From: RGIG1927 sp045546275
GTDB lineage: Bacteria > Bacillota > Clostridia > UMGS1883
Assembly: GCA_045546275.1 (NCBI GenBank)
Contig: JAZQCM010000042.1
Span: forward strand, 62,001-126,000
DNA length: 64,000 nt
Reading direction: 5' to 3'
Shown piece after piece: positions 10,201 through 18,815 of this stretch (the first letter of the stretch is position 1; every line of letters starts with the position of its first letter). Position numbers and translations under genes: made by a program. The notes under the pieces were generated by a model. It was not told where the DNA came from. It saw only the letters and a program-made list of their open reading frames with translations, and searched no databases.

Positions 10201-10795
10201 TATTGAAGAGTACAAAGAGGTTAAGGAGCGTTATGAATTCTTGTCAACTCAGGTTAAGGACCTTGAAGAGGGCAAGGCGTCGCTTTTAAAGCTCATAAAG
10301 GAAATCACCGTTGTCATGCGTGATATTTTCCAGGAGAAATTTGTTATTATCAACAAATATTTCGGCGAAATATTCGAAGAGCTTTTCGGTGGCGGTAAGG
10401 CTTCGGTATCACTTCTTGACAAGGAAAATATCTTGGAGAGTGGTATTGAAATCGAAGCTCAGCCTCCGGGCAAAAAGCTTTTGTCAATAAATCTTTTGTC
10501 CGGTGGCGAAAGAGCACTTACTGCAATTGCACTGCTCTTTGCACTTATGAAGGTTTCGCCCTCGCCCTTTGTTGTGCTGGATGAAATCGAAGCGGCACTT
10601 GACGACATTAACGTGTACCGATTTGCAAATTACATGCGAAACCGTACCGAAACAACCCAGTTTATTGTTATTACTCACCGTCGAGGCACAATGGAATCTG
10701 CCGATGTGCTCTATGGTGTAACAATGCAGGAAAAGGGCGTTAGTAAGCTGCTTTCCATGAGCTTACAGGACGTAAAGGAATACGAAGAAGTATAA
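7223..10795 (+). CDS. smc: Chromosome segregation protein SMC
   Basis: 1190 residues; AGGTG lies 6 nt before the ATG. It is the ATPase of the bacterial condensin (SMC-ScpAB) that extrudes DNA loops and resolves origins. Visible parts: Walker A GPNGSGKSN at 31-39, long coiled coil, a flexible hinge around residues 500-660 (LGGALQNVVVPDEQAAKEAV through QVGGSITGGSMN), a second coiled coil, ABC signature LSGGERA starting at 1092, Walker B FVVLDEIEAALDD, and the HRRGTMESAD switch region. Length is as expected (1150-1200). It is followed after 19 nt by ftsY, a common Firmicute order, and rnc is not immediately upstream here. Confidence 0.97.
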   Translation: MYLKRIEMQGFKSFADKITIDVGKGVTGIVGPNGSGKSNISDALRWVMGEMSAKSLRSGNMQEVIFNGTQKRKPLSFAEVTLILDNETHFFQSEYNEIAVTRRVFRSGESEYLINGGQVRLKDIHELFMDTGLGREGYSVVGQGRIDELLSAKAENRRQVFEEAAGISKYRHRKDEAERKLEKTEENLVRVRDVLQELEGRVGPLQRQSEKARKYLNYREELKGIEVSASVDIIDKNREELKKYEELIKNATDELEKEKTRLEDAEKESDSLYALLKENDEKTADLRQALDSEKEKFSQAENEIKILNNNIENYKSNILTIEAEQLANEKLKEDAKSNLEKIKEEGVALSEKLKNTENELSLLEKEGADASSDMNQKGIMLEEVRSRIRTNEREIMEAENKTSSLEAVKEGIETRRFSIEVDITNSRENEKRLYNQLQLSLKDIEVVQKERDELNKIFVKAQADAEKLSKETEDKKDEFNRLSARIGEKQGRLKMLEEMEKALEGYQRSVRDLINAHKEKRFTGTITGIFSKLINVPKEYSTAIEVALGGALQNVVVPDEQAAKEAVNYLKENKLGRVTFLPLSSQEKKRLDNEAKLLSEKGVIGVAADLVERESYLDNTVEALLGRVLVTDNQDTAIRLSKQYRYKFKIVTLSGELFQVGGSITGGSMNRVSSVLGRGEEIEELKKEVRKLSNLSEKAEDEIDAVYEKAREMAEEREEARLNLSEKDIVLSRLVAEKNAIESRHSEEKDRLEKLETEKNEIAFKIMNTDELKRNNILEIAKAKAELEKAERELEEKQKALSQAMDKKDEFSNKIFEKRMLVTSISKDIDINNEKRENTLSRIDALCAENDAKTKSKEMIESSIVKTEKIIKGIESDAGKLKVEIERIEEKIIAAAQGKTGTDVRVGELRELIRSFNDNIYSLQNECVRLESAKSKIDYNIENAVNRLWDEYELSYSAAKECYVPVESIAEAQKKIASLKGYIRALGNVNVDAIEEYKEVKERYEFLSTQVKDLEEGKASLLKLIKEITVVMRDIFQEKFVIINKYFGEIFEELFGGGKASVSLLDKENILESGIEIEAQPPGKKLLSINLLSGGERALTAIALLFALMKVSPSPFVVLDEIEAALDDINVYRFANYMRNRTETTQFIVITHRRGTMESADVLYGVTMQEKGVSKLLSMSLQDVKEYEEV

Positions 10796-10814
10796 TTACG
10801 GAAGGAATGATAGT

Positions 10815-11951
10815 ATGCTTTTCTGGAAAAAGAAAAAGGAAGAAGTACAGGAAGTAACTGAGGAAATCAAAGAGGAAATTTCTGAAATAGCTGAAGAAAT
10901 AAAAGAAGAATTTCAGGAAATTAAAGAAGAGGTAAAAGAAGAAATTTCCGAAATCAAGGAAGAAATTGAAGAGAAGATTGAAGAGATAAAGGAAGAAATC
11001 ACCGAAACAGTTGAAGAAGTCAAAGAAGAAGCAGAAGAAAAGAAGGGCTTTTTTGCCCGTCTTCGTGATGGCTTGGGAAAAACAAGAACTTCTATTTCCG
11101 ACAAAGTAGGCGAGGTTTTCAAGTCCTTTAAAAAAATTGACGAGGAATTTTACGAGGAGCTGGAAGAAGCGCTTATCTTAGCCGATATAGGCATGAGCAC
11201 AAGTTTAGAAATTGTTGAAAGACTTCGTGAAAGAGTTAAGGAAAAGCATCTTCACGAGGAGGACGAGGTTAAAAAGGAATTACGTGACATTGTTGCGGAA
11301 ATTTTAAAAAGTGACGACAGCGAGTTAAAGCTTGACACAAAGCCTACAGTTGTTCTTGTAATAGGCGTAAACGGTGTTGGTAAAACAACAACAATCGGCA
11401 AGCTGGCATCACGCCTTAAGAAAAACGGCAAAGAGGTTGTTCTTGCCGCTGCCGACACTTTCCGTGCCGCTGCTGCTGACCAGCTTGAAATCTGGGCAGA
11501 AAGAAACGACGTACGAATTGTAAGATTGCAGGAAGGGGCCGACCCTGCCGCAGTTATTTTTGACGGCTGTGTATCTGCAAGACAAAAGGGTGCGGATGTA
11601 TTAATCTGCGACACAGCAGGCAGACTTCATAACAAGAAAAACCTTATGGACGAATTGAAAAAGATTTACCGTGTTATTGAGCGTGAGCTTCCCGGTGCAA
11701 CAAAGGAAGTGCTTTTGGTGCTTGATGCAACAACAGGTCAGAATGCGGTAATTCAGGCAGAGGAATTTAACAATGCCGCACAGATTACAGGTATTGTCTT
11801 AACAAAGCTTGACGGTACTGCTAAGGGTGGTATTGTTATTACAATCCGCGAAAAATTGGGTATTCCCGTTAAGTTTGTAGGCGTAGGCGAAGGCATTGAC
11901 GATTTGCAGGCATTTGATGCAGAAAGCTTTGCGGATGCGCTGTTCTATTAA
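10815..11951 (+). CDS. ftsY: Signal recognition particle receptor FtsY
   Basis: 378 residues; GGAAGGA precedes the ATG. This SRP-receptor GTPase docks SRP-ribosome complexes at the membrane. The first ~75 residues are a strongly acidic, heptad-like tract of repeated KEEI/EEI units, a membrane-associating A-domain that is more repetitive than usual. Then come the N helical bundle and the G domain: GVNGVGKTTTIGKLA, DTFRAAAADQLE, DTAGRLHNKKNLMDEL, TKLDGTAKGG and GVGEGIDDLQAFD. It is translationally close to smc upstream and 16 nt from the UPF0182 gene downstream, so the three are likely co-transcribed. Confidence 0.97.
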   Translation: MLFWKKKKEEVQEVTEEIKEEISEIAEEIKEEFQEIKEEVKEEISEIKEEIEEKIEEIKEEITETVEEVKEEAEEKKGFFARLRDGLGKTRTSISDKVGEVFKSFKKIDEEFYEELEEALILADIGMSTSLEIVERLRERVKEKHLHEEDEVKKELRDIVAEILKSDDSELKLDTKPTVVLVIGVNGVGKTTTIGKLASRLKKNGKEVVLAAADTFRAAAADQLEIWAERNDVRIVRLQEGADPAAVIFDGCVSARQKGADVLICDTAGRLHNKKNLMDELKKIYRVIERELPGATKEVLLVLDATTGQNAVIQAEEFNNAAQITGIVLTKLDGTAKGGIVITIREKLGIPVKFVGVGEGIDDLQAFDAESFADALFY

Positions 11952-11967
11952 TAAAGGAGACTTTGAA

Positions 11968-14601
11968 TTGAAAAAACGATTGTTTGTTATTATTCTTGCA
12001 GTAGCTTTGGTGTTGTCGGGGATTATTTTCGGTGCCTTTTACACCGATTATATGGAAATAAGGGAAATCGGACGTGAGTACACCTCGGTTTTCTTTACCG
12101 ACATTTTTGCACGTGTTGAAATGGGGATAGGTTTATTTATACTGATTTTTGTTTTAGCCTTGATAAACCTTTTCATGGTAAGGCGCAACATTGTCAGGAT
12201 AAAGGGCGAAGCACCCTTTTATTTAAAGCGCAAGTTTATTGCTTTGGAAAGTGTTGCGCTTGCAGTTTTTGGTGCAGTTACCTTTTCCGAGGGACTTTAC
12301 CGAAAGTTTTTGCTTTTTTTAAACAGAGTTGACTTTGGAGTTACTGACCCTATTTTCAATTTTGATTTAAGCTACTACTTTTTCACCCGCGACTTTTTGC
12401 AAAGCGGTGCACAGGCTGTTATGGGCATACTTACTGTTTCCCTTGTAATAAATATTGCATTGTACTTTACAATTATTGCAAAGGGAATTTTCCAGAACGT
12501 AAGGCAAACAGTCTCAGACGGCGGAGTTTTCGTTCACATTGCAATAAACGTTATAGCAATGTGCGTTTTGCGTGGCTTTATGTATTTCTTTGATGCACAG
12601 GGTGTGCTTTTAAAGCAGGGCGGTGTTGCTCCGGGGCCCGGCTTTGTGGAAACGAACATTATGCTTCCTTTCTACACCGCAGCACCTTATATACTTCTGG
12701 CAGTTTCAATTGTGGGTGCAATTTTCCTGTTTTTGAAAAAGTTCAAGGGTGCGGTTATAACCATTCTTATATTCCCTGTTCTTTTAGTGCTGGTGAACAC
12801 AGGCGCATTTTTGGTGCAGGCACTTTACGTTGAACCCAACGAAGCAACCCTTGAAAAGGAATATATTGAAAACAGTATAAAATACACAAAAATCGGCTTT
12901 GGTCTTGACAAGATGGTGGAAAGAACCTTCCCTGCCGAGGAAAGCCTTACCCGTGAAAGCCTTCAGAAAAACAGCGATATTATTAATAATATCCGCATTA
13001 CCGACCCCACAGCCACAAAAGAGGTTTTAAACTCAACAAAAAGTATCCGAAGCTACTACACCTTCAACGACACCGATATTGTTGAGTACACAGTTGACTC
13101 AAAACCCAGAGCTGTTAGCATTGCTGCAAGAGAGCTTGATGTTAATAAGCTTTCGGGCAACGCCAACAACTACATTAATAAAACCATGAAATACACCCAC
13201 GGCTACGGTATTGTGATGAACCCTGTAAACGCTGTTAACAGCGAGGGTCAGCCCGAATTTATTATCTCCGACATGCCTATTGCCTCGCAAGTGGGTGCAC
13301 CCGTTGTAACCGAGCCGAGAATTTACTACGGTGAAAAAACAAATAACTATGTTATTGTAAATACCGATATAAAAGAGTTTGACTATGCTTCAAACAACGA
13401 AAACATTGAAAAAAATTACGAGGGTACAAAATCGGGAATAAAGCTTAATTTAATTAACAGGCTTATTTATTCCATTAAAAACATGGACTATACCATGCTT
13501 ATTTCGGGATATATCAATTCCGACAGCCGCCTTTTAACCAACAGAAATATTATGGAAAGAGTTAAAATGGCAGTTCCCTTTATGACCCTTGATCCTGACC
13601 CTTATATTATAATCGACGGTGAAGGCAGGCTTAAGTGGGTTGTGGATTTATACACACATTCTGACCAGATGCCCTACTCAAAGCTTACAGGCTCTGTAAG
13701 CTACATCCGTAACAGTGCAAAAGCCGTTGTGGATGCTTATGAGGGAGAGGTTAAGGTTTATATAACAGATACGAGTGACCCCATTGTTATGACCTATAGC
13801 GAAATTTATCCTTCCGTATTTGCAAATGGACTTCCCGAGGATATTTCTTCTCACATCCGTTACCCTGAGTTTTTGTTCAGTCTCCAAAGCGAGGTGTATT
13901 TAAAGTATCACATGTCAGATGCAGAAATTTTTTACACAAACTCGGATTTGTGGATGAAGGCAAAGGAAAAGTATTACACCGATTCAGTGGTGGATGTTCA
14001 GCCTTATTATAACCTTCTTTCAGTAGAGGACTTTGGCCGTGACGGTGCACAGCTTGTGCTCATGATGCCCTTTGTGCCTGCAAACAAGGAAAATCTTGTT
14101 TCCTGGCTTGCGGCTGACAGCTACGGAAACCTTATTTCCTATAAATTCCCCTCTGGACGAACCGTATACGGCACACTTCACATTGAAAACCGAATTGATT
14201 CCGATGCGGAAATTTCAAAGGAGCTTTCTCTCTGGGACCAGGGCGGAAGTGAGGTTTTAAGAGGCAATGTGCTTGTTGTTCCCATTGAAAATTCACTCAT
14301 TTATGTTGAACCTGTTTACATTACAACCACAAACGAAGCGGCTGTGCCCGAGGTTAAGAGAATTATTGTGGCATACGGCGATAAGGTTGTAATGCGTGAA
14401 ACTCTGGAAGAATGCTTCAGCGTTCTTTTTGGTGAAGGAAACAGCGAATTTACCCAGGATGAAATTGAGGAGAGCTTTAACAATGCATCGGATGTTGTGA
14501 AAGCTTACGACAATTTGCAACAGGCTTTCAAAAACGGTAACTGGCAGGCGTTTGCCTTTGCCATGGAAGACTTGGGCAAAGCTGTTGACAACGTAAGATA
14601 A
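11968..14601 (+). CDS. UPF0182 family membrane protein
   Basis: 877 residues from the TTG at 11968, which has AAAGGAG 8 nt upstream; starting earlier would run the frame back into ftsY without a ribosome binding site. Seven hydrophobic segments fill the first ~310 residues, followed by a large extracytoplasmic domain. Family signatures are clear: YVEPNEATLEKEYIENSIKY ... GLD after the last membrane segment, and near the end MMPFVPANKENLVSWLAAD, GTLHIENRID, LSLWDQGGSEVLRGN and YVEPVYI. The COG1615/UPF0182 family has no established biochemical role. The C-terminal helix EESFNNASDVVKAYDNLQQA is also typical. It lies in an operon-like run with smc/ftsY and the following lipoprotein. Confidence 0.9.
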   Translation: MKKRLFVIILAVALVLSGIIFGAFYTDYMEIREIGREYTSVFFTDIFARVEMGIGLFILIFVLALINLFMVRRNIVRIKGEAPFYLKRKFIALESVALAVFGAVTFSEGLYRKFLLFLNRVDFGVTDPIFNFDLSYYFFTRDFLQSGAQAVMGILTVSLVINIALYFTIIAKGIFQNVRQTVSDGGVFVHIAINVIAMCVLRGFMYFFDAQGVLLKQGGVAPGPGFVETNIMLPFYTAAPYILLAVSIVGAIFLFLKKFKGAVITILIFPVLLVLVNTGAFLVQALYVEPNEATLEKEYIENSIKYTKIGFGLDKMVERTFPAEESLTRESLQKNSDIINNIRITDPTATKEVLNSTKSIRSYYTFNDTDIVEYTVDSKPRAVSIAARELDVNKLSGNANNYINKTMKYTHGYGIVMNPVNAVNSEGQPEFIISDMPIASQVGAPVVTEPRIYYGEKTNNYVIVNTDIKEFDYASNNENIEKNYEGTKSGIKLNLINRLIYSIKNMDYTMLISGYINSDSRLLTNRNIMERVKMAVPFMTLDPDPYIIIDGEGRLKWVVDLYTHSDQMPYSKLTGSVSYIRNSAKAVVDAYEGEVKVYITDTSDPIVMTYSEIYPSVFANGLPEDISSHIRYPEFLFSLQSEVYLKYHMSDAEIFYTNSDLWMKAKEKYYTDSVVDVQPYYNLLSVEDFGRDGAQLVLMMPFVPANKENLVSWLAADSYGNLISYKFPSGRTVYGTLHIENRIDSDAEISKELSLWDQGGSEVLRGNVLVVPIENSLIYVEPVYITTTNEAAVPEVKRIIVAYGDKVVMRETLEECFSVLFGEGNSEFTQDEIEESFNNASDVVKAYDNLQQAFKNGNWQAFAFAMEDLGKAVDNVR

Positions 14602-14611
14602 GGAGAAAACC

Positions 14612-15169
14612 ATGAAAAAATTTTTATTGTTACTTCTGGCGGTAGTTTTATTGATTTCAGGCTGTGAAGGCGTTCAGATTGACGAAAACGAAATAATTAC
14701 AGGTAACGGAACAGAAAAAATTGTAAAGGGTACTGATGTGTACACCGTTGAAGGCAATGAAGTTACCAAAAATTCCGAAACCCTGTACGAGTTTGACAAT
14801 ATTAAAGAAAATAAGCTTTTTGCCTTGGGCGAGTATCTTTATTTAAACACCGAAAAAGGTGCAATGCAGCTTACCTTAGACGGCAAAAAGGCTAAAAAGT
14901 TCGGTAGCGGAGAAGTGGTTGCAACAGGCGGACGATGGATTTACTATCAGTCAAGTGACAACAAGGTTGGCAACATGATTCTTTACAAAATCGACATGAC
15001 AGACGGCAGACAGTTAAACCTTTTCCAGGACACAATTGTTGAAGTTAAGCTTATTGAAGATGGTGTTTTCTATTTTAAAGGTGAAAGCGGAAACGAATAT
15101 ATAAATGAGCTTAATAACGACAACGGCTACTTCTACCACCAATGGCTTAATGAAGACGTTACAGAATAA
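14612..15169 (+). CDS. Small lipoprotein, probable beta-propeller-like fragment
   Basis: 185 residues with a lipoprotein signal peptide (MKKFLLLLLAVVLLISGC, lipobox LISGC). It starts 10 nt after the UPF0182 gene with AAGGAGA upstream. The mature part has repeating short strands (GTDVYTVEGNEVTKNSE, NKLFALGEYLYLNTEKGAMQ, GGRWIYYQSSDNK) resembling the DUF5050-type propeller blades of clostridial surface proteins, though too short for a full propeller. Its location suggests it works with the UPF0182 protein at the membrane surface; function unknown. Confidence 0.7.
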   Translation: MKKFLLLLLAVVLLISGCEGVQIDENEIITGNGTEKIVKGTDVYTVEGNEVTKNSETLYEFDNIKENKLFALGEYLYLNTEKGAMQLTLDGKKAKKFGSGEVVATGGRWIYYQSSDNKVGNMILYKIDMTDGRQLNLFQDTIVEVKLIEDGVFYFKGESGNEYINELNNDNGYFYHQWLNEDVTE

Positions 15170-15175
15170 AACAAC

Positions 15176-15209
15176 AAAAAACCGTATTGCTTTTGCAATA
15201 CGGTTTTTT
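15176..15209. terminator. Bidirectional terminator between convergent operons
   Basis: AAAAAACCGTATTGC (15176-15190) and GCAATACGGTTTTTT (15195-15209) form a perfect stem with A/T tracts on both sides, serving the lipoprotein operon (plus) and the J-domain operon (minus). Confidence 0.9.
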
Positions 15210-15255
15210 GATTAATGAAAGGTTTTATAGGAAGATACGGTACGCCCGTATCGTA

Positions 15256-15861
15256 TTAGCAGTAGCAACAACGAATGCCACAGCAAAGATTCAGTGCCGC
15301 ATTTACTGCACAGCAGCGCACGCAGTAATCCATGTCAAAATTAAACTGCCTGCCGTAATCGGAGCCTCTTGTGCGGTATTCCTGATAAAATGCACCTTCG
15401 CCGTTTAAAGATGCGGCTAAGTTTCTGTAGGCTGTGTTGCCGGGCTCCATCCGGGATGCTTCTTTCGCGTGCTCACGTGCAATAATGTTGTTGCCAACTC
15501 TTGCATTTGCAATGGCACTTAAATAATACCACATGGCACTTCTGTCGGTTATGGAGTTAAGAGTGTTTATTGCCTCGCGGAAATATCCGCGCTGAATATA
15601 CATAGCTGCCGCATTAAGCCTTGAATCGGAGGTGGACGAAGTGTCGGAATATCCGTAAGACGATGTTTTTCCGCTTCTTTCCTCCATAATAAGGCGATAA
15701 GCTTCGCCGATTTGTTTAAATTTTTCCTCCGCCTGTGCTTTGTTGGGGTTGTCAATATTAGTATCGGGATGATACTGCCTGCACAGCTTGCGGTACACTT
15801 TTTTTATTTCATCGTTTGAAGCGCTCCTGGGAACGCCCAAAACACTGTATGGGTCTGACAT
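15256..15861 (-). CDS. J-domain protein with Cys-rich C-terminus
   Basis: 201 residues; AAAGGAG precedes the ATG. The N-terminal 65 residues are a J domain with the HPD motif at 31-33 (YHPDTN), which stimulates Hsp70 (DnaK) ATPase. Residues ~75-150 look like a short TPR-like helical pair (AAMYIQRGYFREAINTLNSI, REHAKEASRMEPGNTAYRNLA). The end is unusual: CVRCCAVNAALNLCCGIRCCYC, ten or so cysteines suggesting metal binding or membrane-proximal lipid modification. It is the last gene of a three-gene operon with a DUF5685-like protein (1-nt gap) and a zinc-ribbon membrane protein. This is not a classical DnaJ because the G/F and zinc-finger domains are missing. Confidence 0.88.
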   Translation of the reverse strand: MSDPYSVLGVPRSASNDEIKKVYRKLCRQYHPDTNIDNPNKAQAEEKFKQIGEAYRLIMEERSGKTSSYGYSDTSSTSDSRLNAAAMYIQRGYFREAINTLNSITDRSAMWYYLSAIANARVGNNIIAREHAKEASRMEPGNTAYRNLAASLNGEGAFYQEYRTRGSDYGRQFNFDMDYCVRCCAVNAALNLCCGIRCCYC

Positions 15862-15862
15862 A

Positions 15863-16672
15863 TTATGCTCCTTTTGCGGGGGAATTTAATTTTGTCCAAA
15901 TTCCGCCGTAGAGTATATTTCGTAAAATTTCAACATTTTCGATTAAGGGAAGCTTTTCAAATTCGTTTGCTGCTTCCGCTGCCATCATATTTAAAATAAT
16001 TTCACATTCCTTGTTGCGATTTTCTTCAGCCATTGCCTTTAATGGGTTAGGGCGGTTTTTCTTAATATCTTCGGGCAAATCAATAAATGCGTCGGCAATG
16101 TAAATAAATTTGCCTAAATAAAAGCCCATGTTTTTTAAAATATCCGTCCACATATCCTGATAGGGGGCAAAAACCTCGGATAAAATGTTGCCGAAAAGAT
16201 TTGCGCATGCTTCAATGTCGGCAACATTTTCTTTTTCCGAAAGCATTTTTAAGAAGGAATGTATGTTCTTTGATTTTTCAGCATAAAGCTTTTCAATTTT
16301 TTTAACCTTAGGTTTAAGATATAATGAAGCAATAAGCTTTAAAATATTCTTATCGTCATTAAAATCGTCAATACACTTGTAGTAGGTTAAAAGAGTGCTC
16401 ATATGAGCTACGTACTTTGTAAGGTTGTCGCTTGCCTCGGTGTGCTTTTTGCACACATGGCACACACAACGTCTCTTTTCGCACTTCAATTCGCCTTCGT
16501 AAAGGGAGTTCAACAAAATTGAAAGAAACGTCATGTCGTAGCTTAATCCAAGTGAAGACAAAAAGCCTGTTTCATTTTTCAAATTGCGGCAAAGACCGCA
16601 GTAGAAAGAGCGATAAACATCGTATTCGCGAAATTTAAGCTCACTTTTATTTACAACAACATGTCCGAACAT
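15863..16672 (-). CDS. DUF5685-like family protein
   Basis: 269 residues. The start ATG overlaps the preceding gene's TGA by one base (TGATG), indicating translational coupling. The N-terminus MFGHVVVNKSELKFREYDVY followed by YRSFYCGLCRNLK, and cysteines at CEKRRCVCHVCKK, match a family of Firmicute proteins of unknown function annotated DUF5685. The rest is predicted all-helical, with conserved acidic DDFNDD and FIYIADAFIDLPEDIKKNRPNP resembling the helical prenyltransferase-like folds that bind metal through Asp-rich motifs. Context with a J-domain protein suggests a chaperone-linked or membrane-quality role, but this is inference only. Confidence 0.75.
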   Translation of the reverse strand: MFGHVVVNKSELKFREYDVYRSFYCGLCRNLKNETGFLSSLGLSYDMTFLSILLNSLYEGELKCEKRRCVCHVCKKHTEASDNLTKYVAHMSTLLTYYKCIDDFNDDKNILKLIASLYLKPKVKKIEKLYAEKSKNIHSFLKMLSEKENVADIEACANLFGNILSEVFAPYQDMWTDILKNMGFYLGKFIYIADAFIDLPEDIKKNRPNPLKAMAEENRNKECEIILNMMAAEAANEFEKLPLIENVEILRNILYGGIWTKLNSPAKGA

Positions 16673-17037
16673 CAGCTTTTTTTATGAAGGGTGTTGCCGC
16701 AGGGGCAGGAAAGAGTAATCTTACCTTTGCCTTTGGGAACACGAAGAGTTCTTTTGCACTTGGGACACAAAAAAACCTTGTGGGTTTTTCTGTTTGCAAA
16801 TACCGCCTTAACAAAAGAGTAATACGGCATTATCTTAGCATTTTCCATACGCCTTTGATAAATGTTTTTCGAAAAGGCACGGTAGATTGCATAAAAAATA
16901 CAAACTAACCCAAGCCCTGAGAAAAACGAAACAAAATTTGAAAGAAGCATGCAAATAAGATAACCTATAAGAAGGGTATAATTAAGCTCGTCCAAGCCAT
17001 ACCTTCCGTACATGAATTGTCTTATTTTTTGTTTCAT
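16672..17037 (-). CDS. Small membrane protein with C-terminal zinc ribbon
   Basis: 121 residues; AAAGGATG lies 8 nt upstream. Two adjacent hydrophobic segments (LNYTLLIGYLICMLLSNFVSF and SGLGLVCIFYAIYRAF) are followed by a basic linker and a CPKC...CPCG zinc-ribbon (FLCPKCKRTLRVPKGKGKITLSCPCG split over residues ~92-117). It is the first gene of the operon with the DUF5685-like and J-domain proteins. Function is not known; the ribbon would face the cytoplasm if the hairpin topology is right. Confidence 0.75.
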   Translation of the reverse strand: MKQKIRQFMYGRYGLDELNYTLLIGYLICMLLSNFVSFFSGLGLVCIFYAIYRAFSKNIYQRRMENAKIMPYYSFVKAVFANRKTHKVFLCPKCKRTLRVPKGKGKITLSCPCGNTLHKKS

Positions 17038-17131
17038 CTTGTCACATCCTTTAGGTTAAATATAATTATCAAAATTTTACCTGTTATTGACAGATTGTAA
17101 ACAATGTGTAAATAACCATTCTAAAATATGG

Positions 17132-17160
17132 TTGATTATTTTTATAAAGAAGAATATAAT
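17132..17160 (+). promoter_or_regulatory. Promoter for the SpoVB/MATE-like gene
   Basis: TTGATT at 17132-17137, 17-bp spacer, TATAAT at 17155-17160; the ATG follows at 17184 behind AAAGGAAGTG. Confidence 0.75.
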
Positions 17161-17183
17161 TAAGTTGTAAAGGAAGTGACGAA

Positions 17184-18803
17184 ATGGGTAAAAATAAGGC
17201 TCAGTCGTTTATGGCAAGTGTTATGATGGTTGTAGGCAGTCAGGTTGTCATAAAGCTATTGGGATTTTTATATCGTGTTGTAATCACAAACATCGACGGC
17301 TTTGGCGATGCCGGCAACGGCTACTACAACTATGGTTATCAGATATATGTGCTTTTACTTGCAATTTCTTCAGTGGGCATTCCAAATGCCATTGCAAAAT
17401 TAGTAAGTGAAAAGTGCGCAACAAACGATTTTAAAAGTGCATACCGCATTTTCAGATGTGCTTTAATTCTTTTTGCAGTAATCGGATTGGTATTGTCAGT
17501 AGGACTTTTCGTTTTTGCGCCTTTTATTTCTACTGTTATATGTGCCGAGCCAAAGGTTGTGCACACCTTAAGGGTTTTATCGCCTGCGATTTTTTTTGTG
17601 TCGGTATCAAGTGTTGTCCGTGGCTTTTTCCAGGGCATGAAAAACATGCGTGCCACCAGCACCAGTCAGGTGCTTGAACAGCTTATAAAGTGCGTGTCAA
17701 CTGTTCTGATTGTTGTTGCAATGACAGGTGAAGCACCCGAATACATGGCGGCAGGTGCCACAATGGCAACCACAATTTCCACCTTTTTGTCCCTTTTGTA
17801 CCTTGCAGGCTTTTACAAGTCAAACAAAAAGGACATACAGGAAAAGCTCAGAAATTCAAAGCCCCTTGTTGTGGAAAGCTTTAAAAAAATTGCAAAGGGT
17901 ATACTTTACGTTTCAATCCCCATTTCATTGGGTTCAATTATTGCAAGCTTAAACCGTGTTGTGGACCTTATGACAGTTGTACGAGGATTGCAAAGTGCGT
18001 TTTGTAGTACAATAACGGATGTAGAGCTTTTGAAAAACGAAGCAATGCGCCTTTCGGGCATGCTCAGTAAGGGCGATGTTATCATTAACCTGCCGTTAGC
18101 ATTAAACATTGCTTTTTCAACTGTTTTGGTGCCAACTGTTGCAGGAGCGTTGGCAGTAGGCGACAGGAAAACTGCAGTTGATAAAGTAAGCTCATCACTT
18201 TTAATTTCAATTATTATTGCACTTCCTGCAACGGTTGGTTGCATGGTTTTAGCCGACGAAATTTTCCTTTTGCTTTATCCCAATGCACCTGAGGGCGGAG
18301 TGCTTTTTGCAATCAGCGCAATCACAATTTTCTTCAGTGCAATCACCCAAACAAATGCTGGAAGTCTGCAGGGAATGGGCAAAGTGTTTGTGCCTGCAAC
18401 AGCTCTTTTAATCGGCGGTGTGTTAAAGCTTGTTGTAAACTTGGTGCTTATACCAATTCCTTCTGTTAACATTTACGGTGCACCTATCGGCAGTGTGCTT
18501 TGCCAGGCGGCAGGCTGTATTATTACCTTCCATGTTGTAAGGAAAAATCTTGATATGAAGCTTGATAAGGTGAAGTATTTCATAAAGCCCTTTTTGTCAG
18601 CTTTTGTGATGGGCGTGGTTGTTTACCTTTTGTCCCTTACAGCAAGGTTTGTGGGCAATACCATTGCAACCATTGTTTCCATAGGCGCAGGAGTCTTGGT
18701 TTATTTTATTCTCATATTTATCGTTTTCAAGGTGTTTACCGACGATGAAATAATAAACCTTCCCATGGGGAAGAAGCTTTTGAAAATCGTTCACATGATA
18801 TGA
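17184..18803 (+). CDS. SpoVB/MATE-like polysaccharide flippase (MOP superfamily)
   Basis: 539 residues with about 14 hydrophobic segments and the PST/SpoVB layout: N-terminal QSFMASVMMVVGSQVVIKLLG, then GFGDAGNGYYNYGYQIYVLLL, the VRGFFQGMKNMRATSTSQVLEQ loop region and QTNAGSLQGMGKVFVPA. Members translocate lipid-linked cell-wall or spore-cortex precursors or polysaccharide units across the membrane. Paralogues (SpoVB, YkvU, YabM, MurJ-like) cannot be separated by eye, so no gene symbol is given. It has its own promoter, and the gene 12 nt downstream encodes a lipoprotein that probably shares the transcript. Confidence 0.88.
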   Translation: MGKNKAQSFMASVMMVVGSQVVIKLLGFLYRVVITNIDGFGDAGNGYYNYGYQIYVLLLAISSVGIPNAIAKLVSEKCATNDFKSAYRIFRCALILFAVIGLVLSVGLFVFAPFISTVICAEPKVVHTLRVLSPAIFFVSVSSVVRGFFQGMKNMRATSTSQVLEQLIKCVSTVLIVVAMTGEAPEYMAAGATMATTISTFLSLLYLAGFYKSNKKDIQEKLRNSKPLVVESFKKIAKGILYVSIPISLGSIIASLNRVVDLMTVVRGLQSAFCSTITDVELLKNEAMRLSGMLSKGDVIINLPLALNIAFSTVLVPTVAGALAVGDRKTAVDKVSSSLLISIIIALPATVGCMVLADEIFLLLYPNAPEGGVLFAISAITIFFSAITQTNAGSLQGMGKVFVPATALLIGGVLKLVVNLVLIPIPSVNIYGAPIGSVLCQAAGCIITFHVVRKNLDMKLDKVKYFIKPFLSAFVMGVVVYLLSLTARFVGNTIATIVSIGAGVLVYFILIFIVFKVFTDDEIINLPMGKKLLKIVHMI

Positions 18804-18815
18804 AAGGAGTAACAA

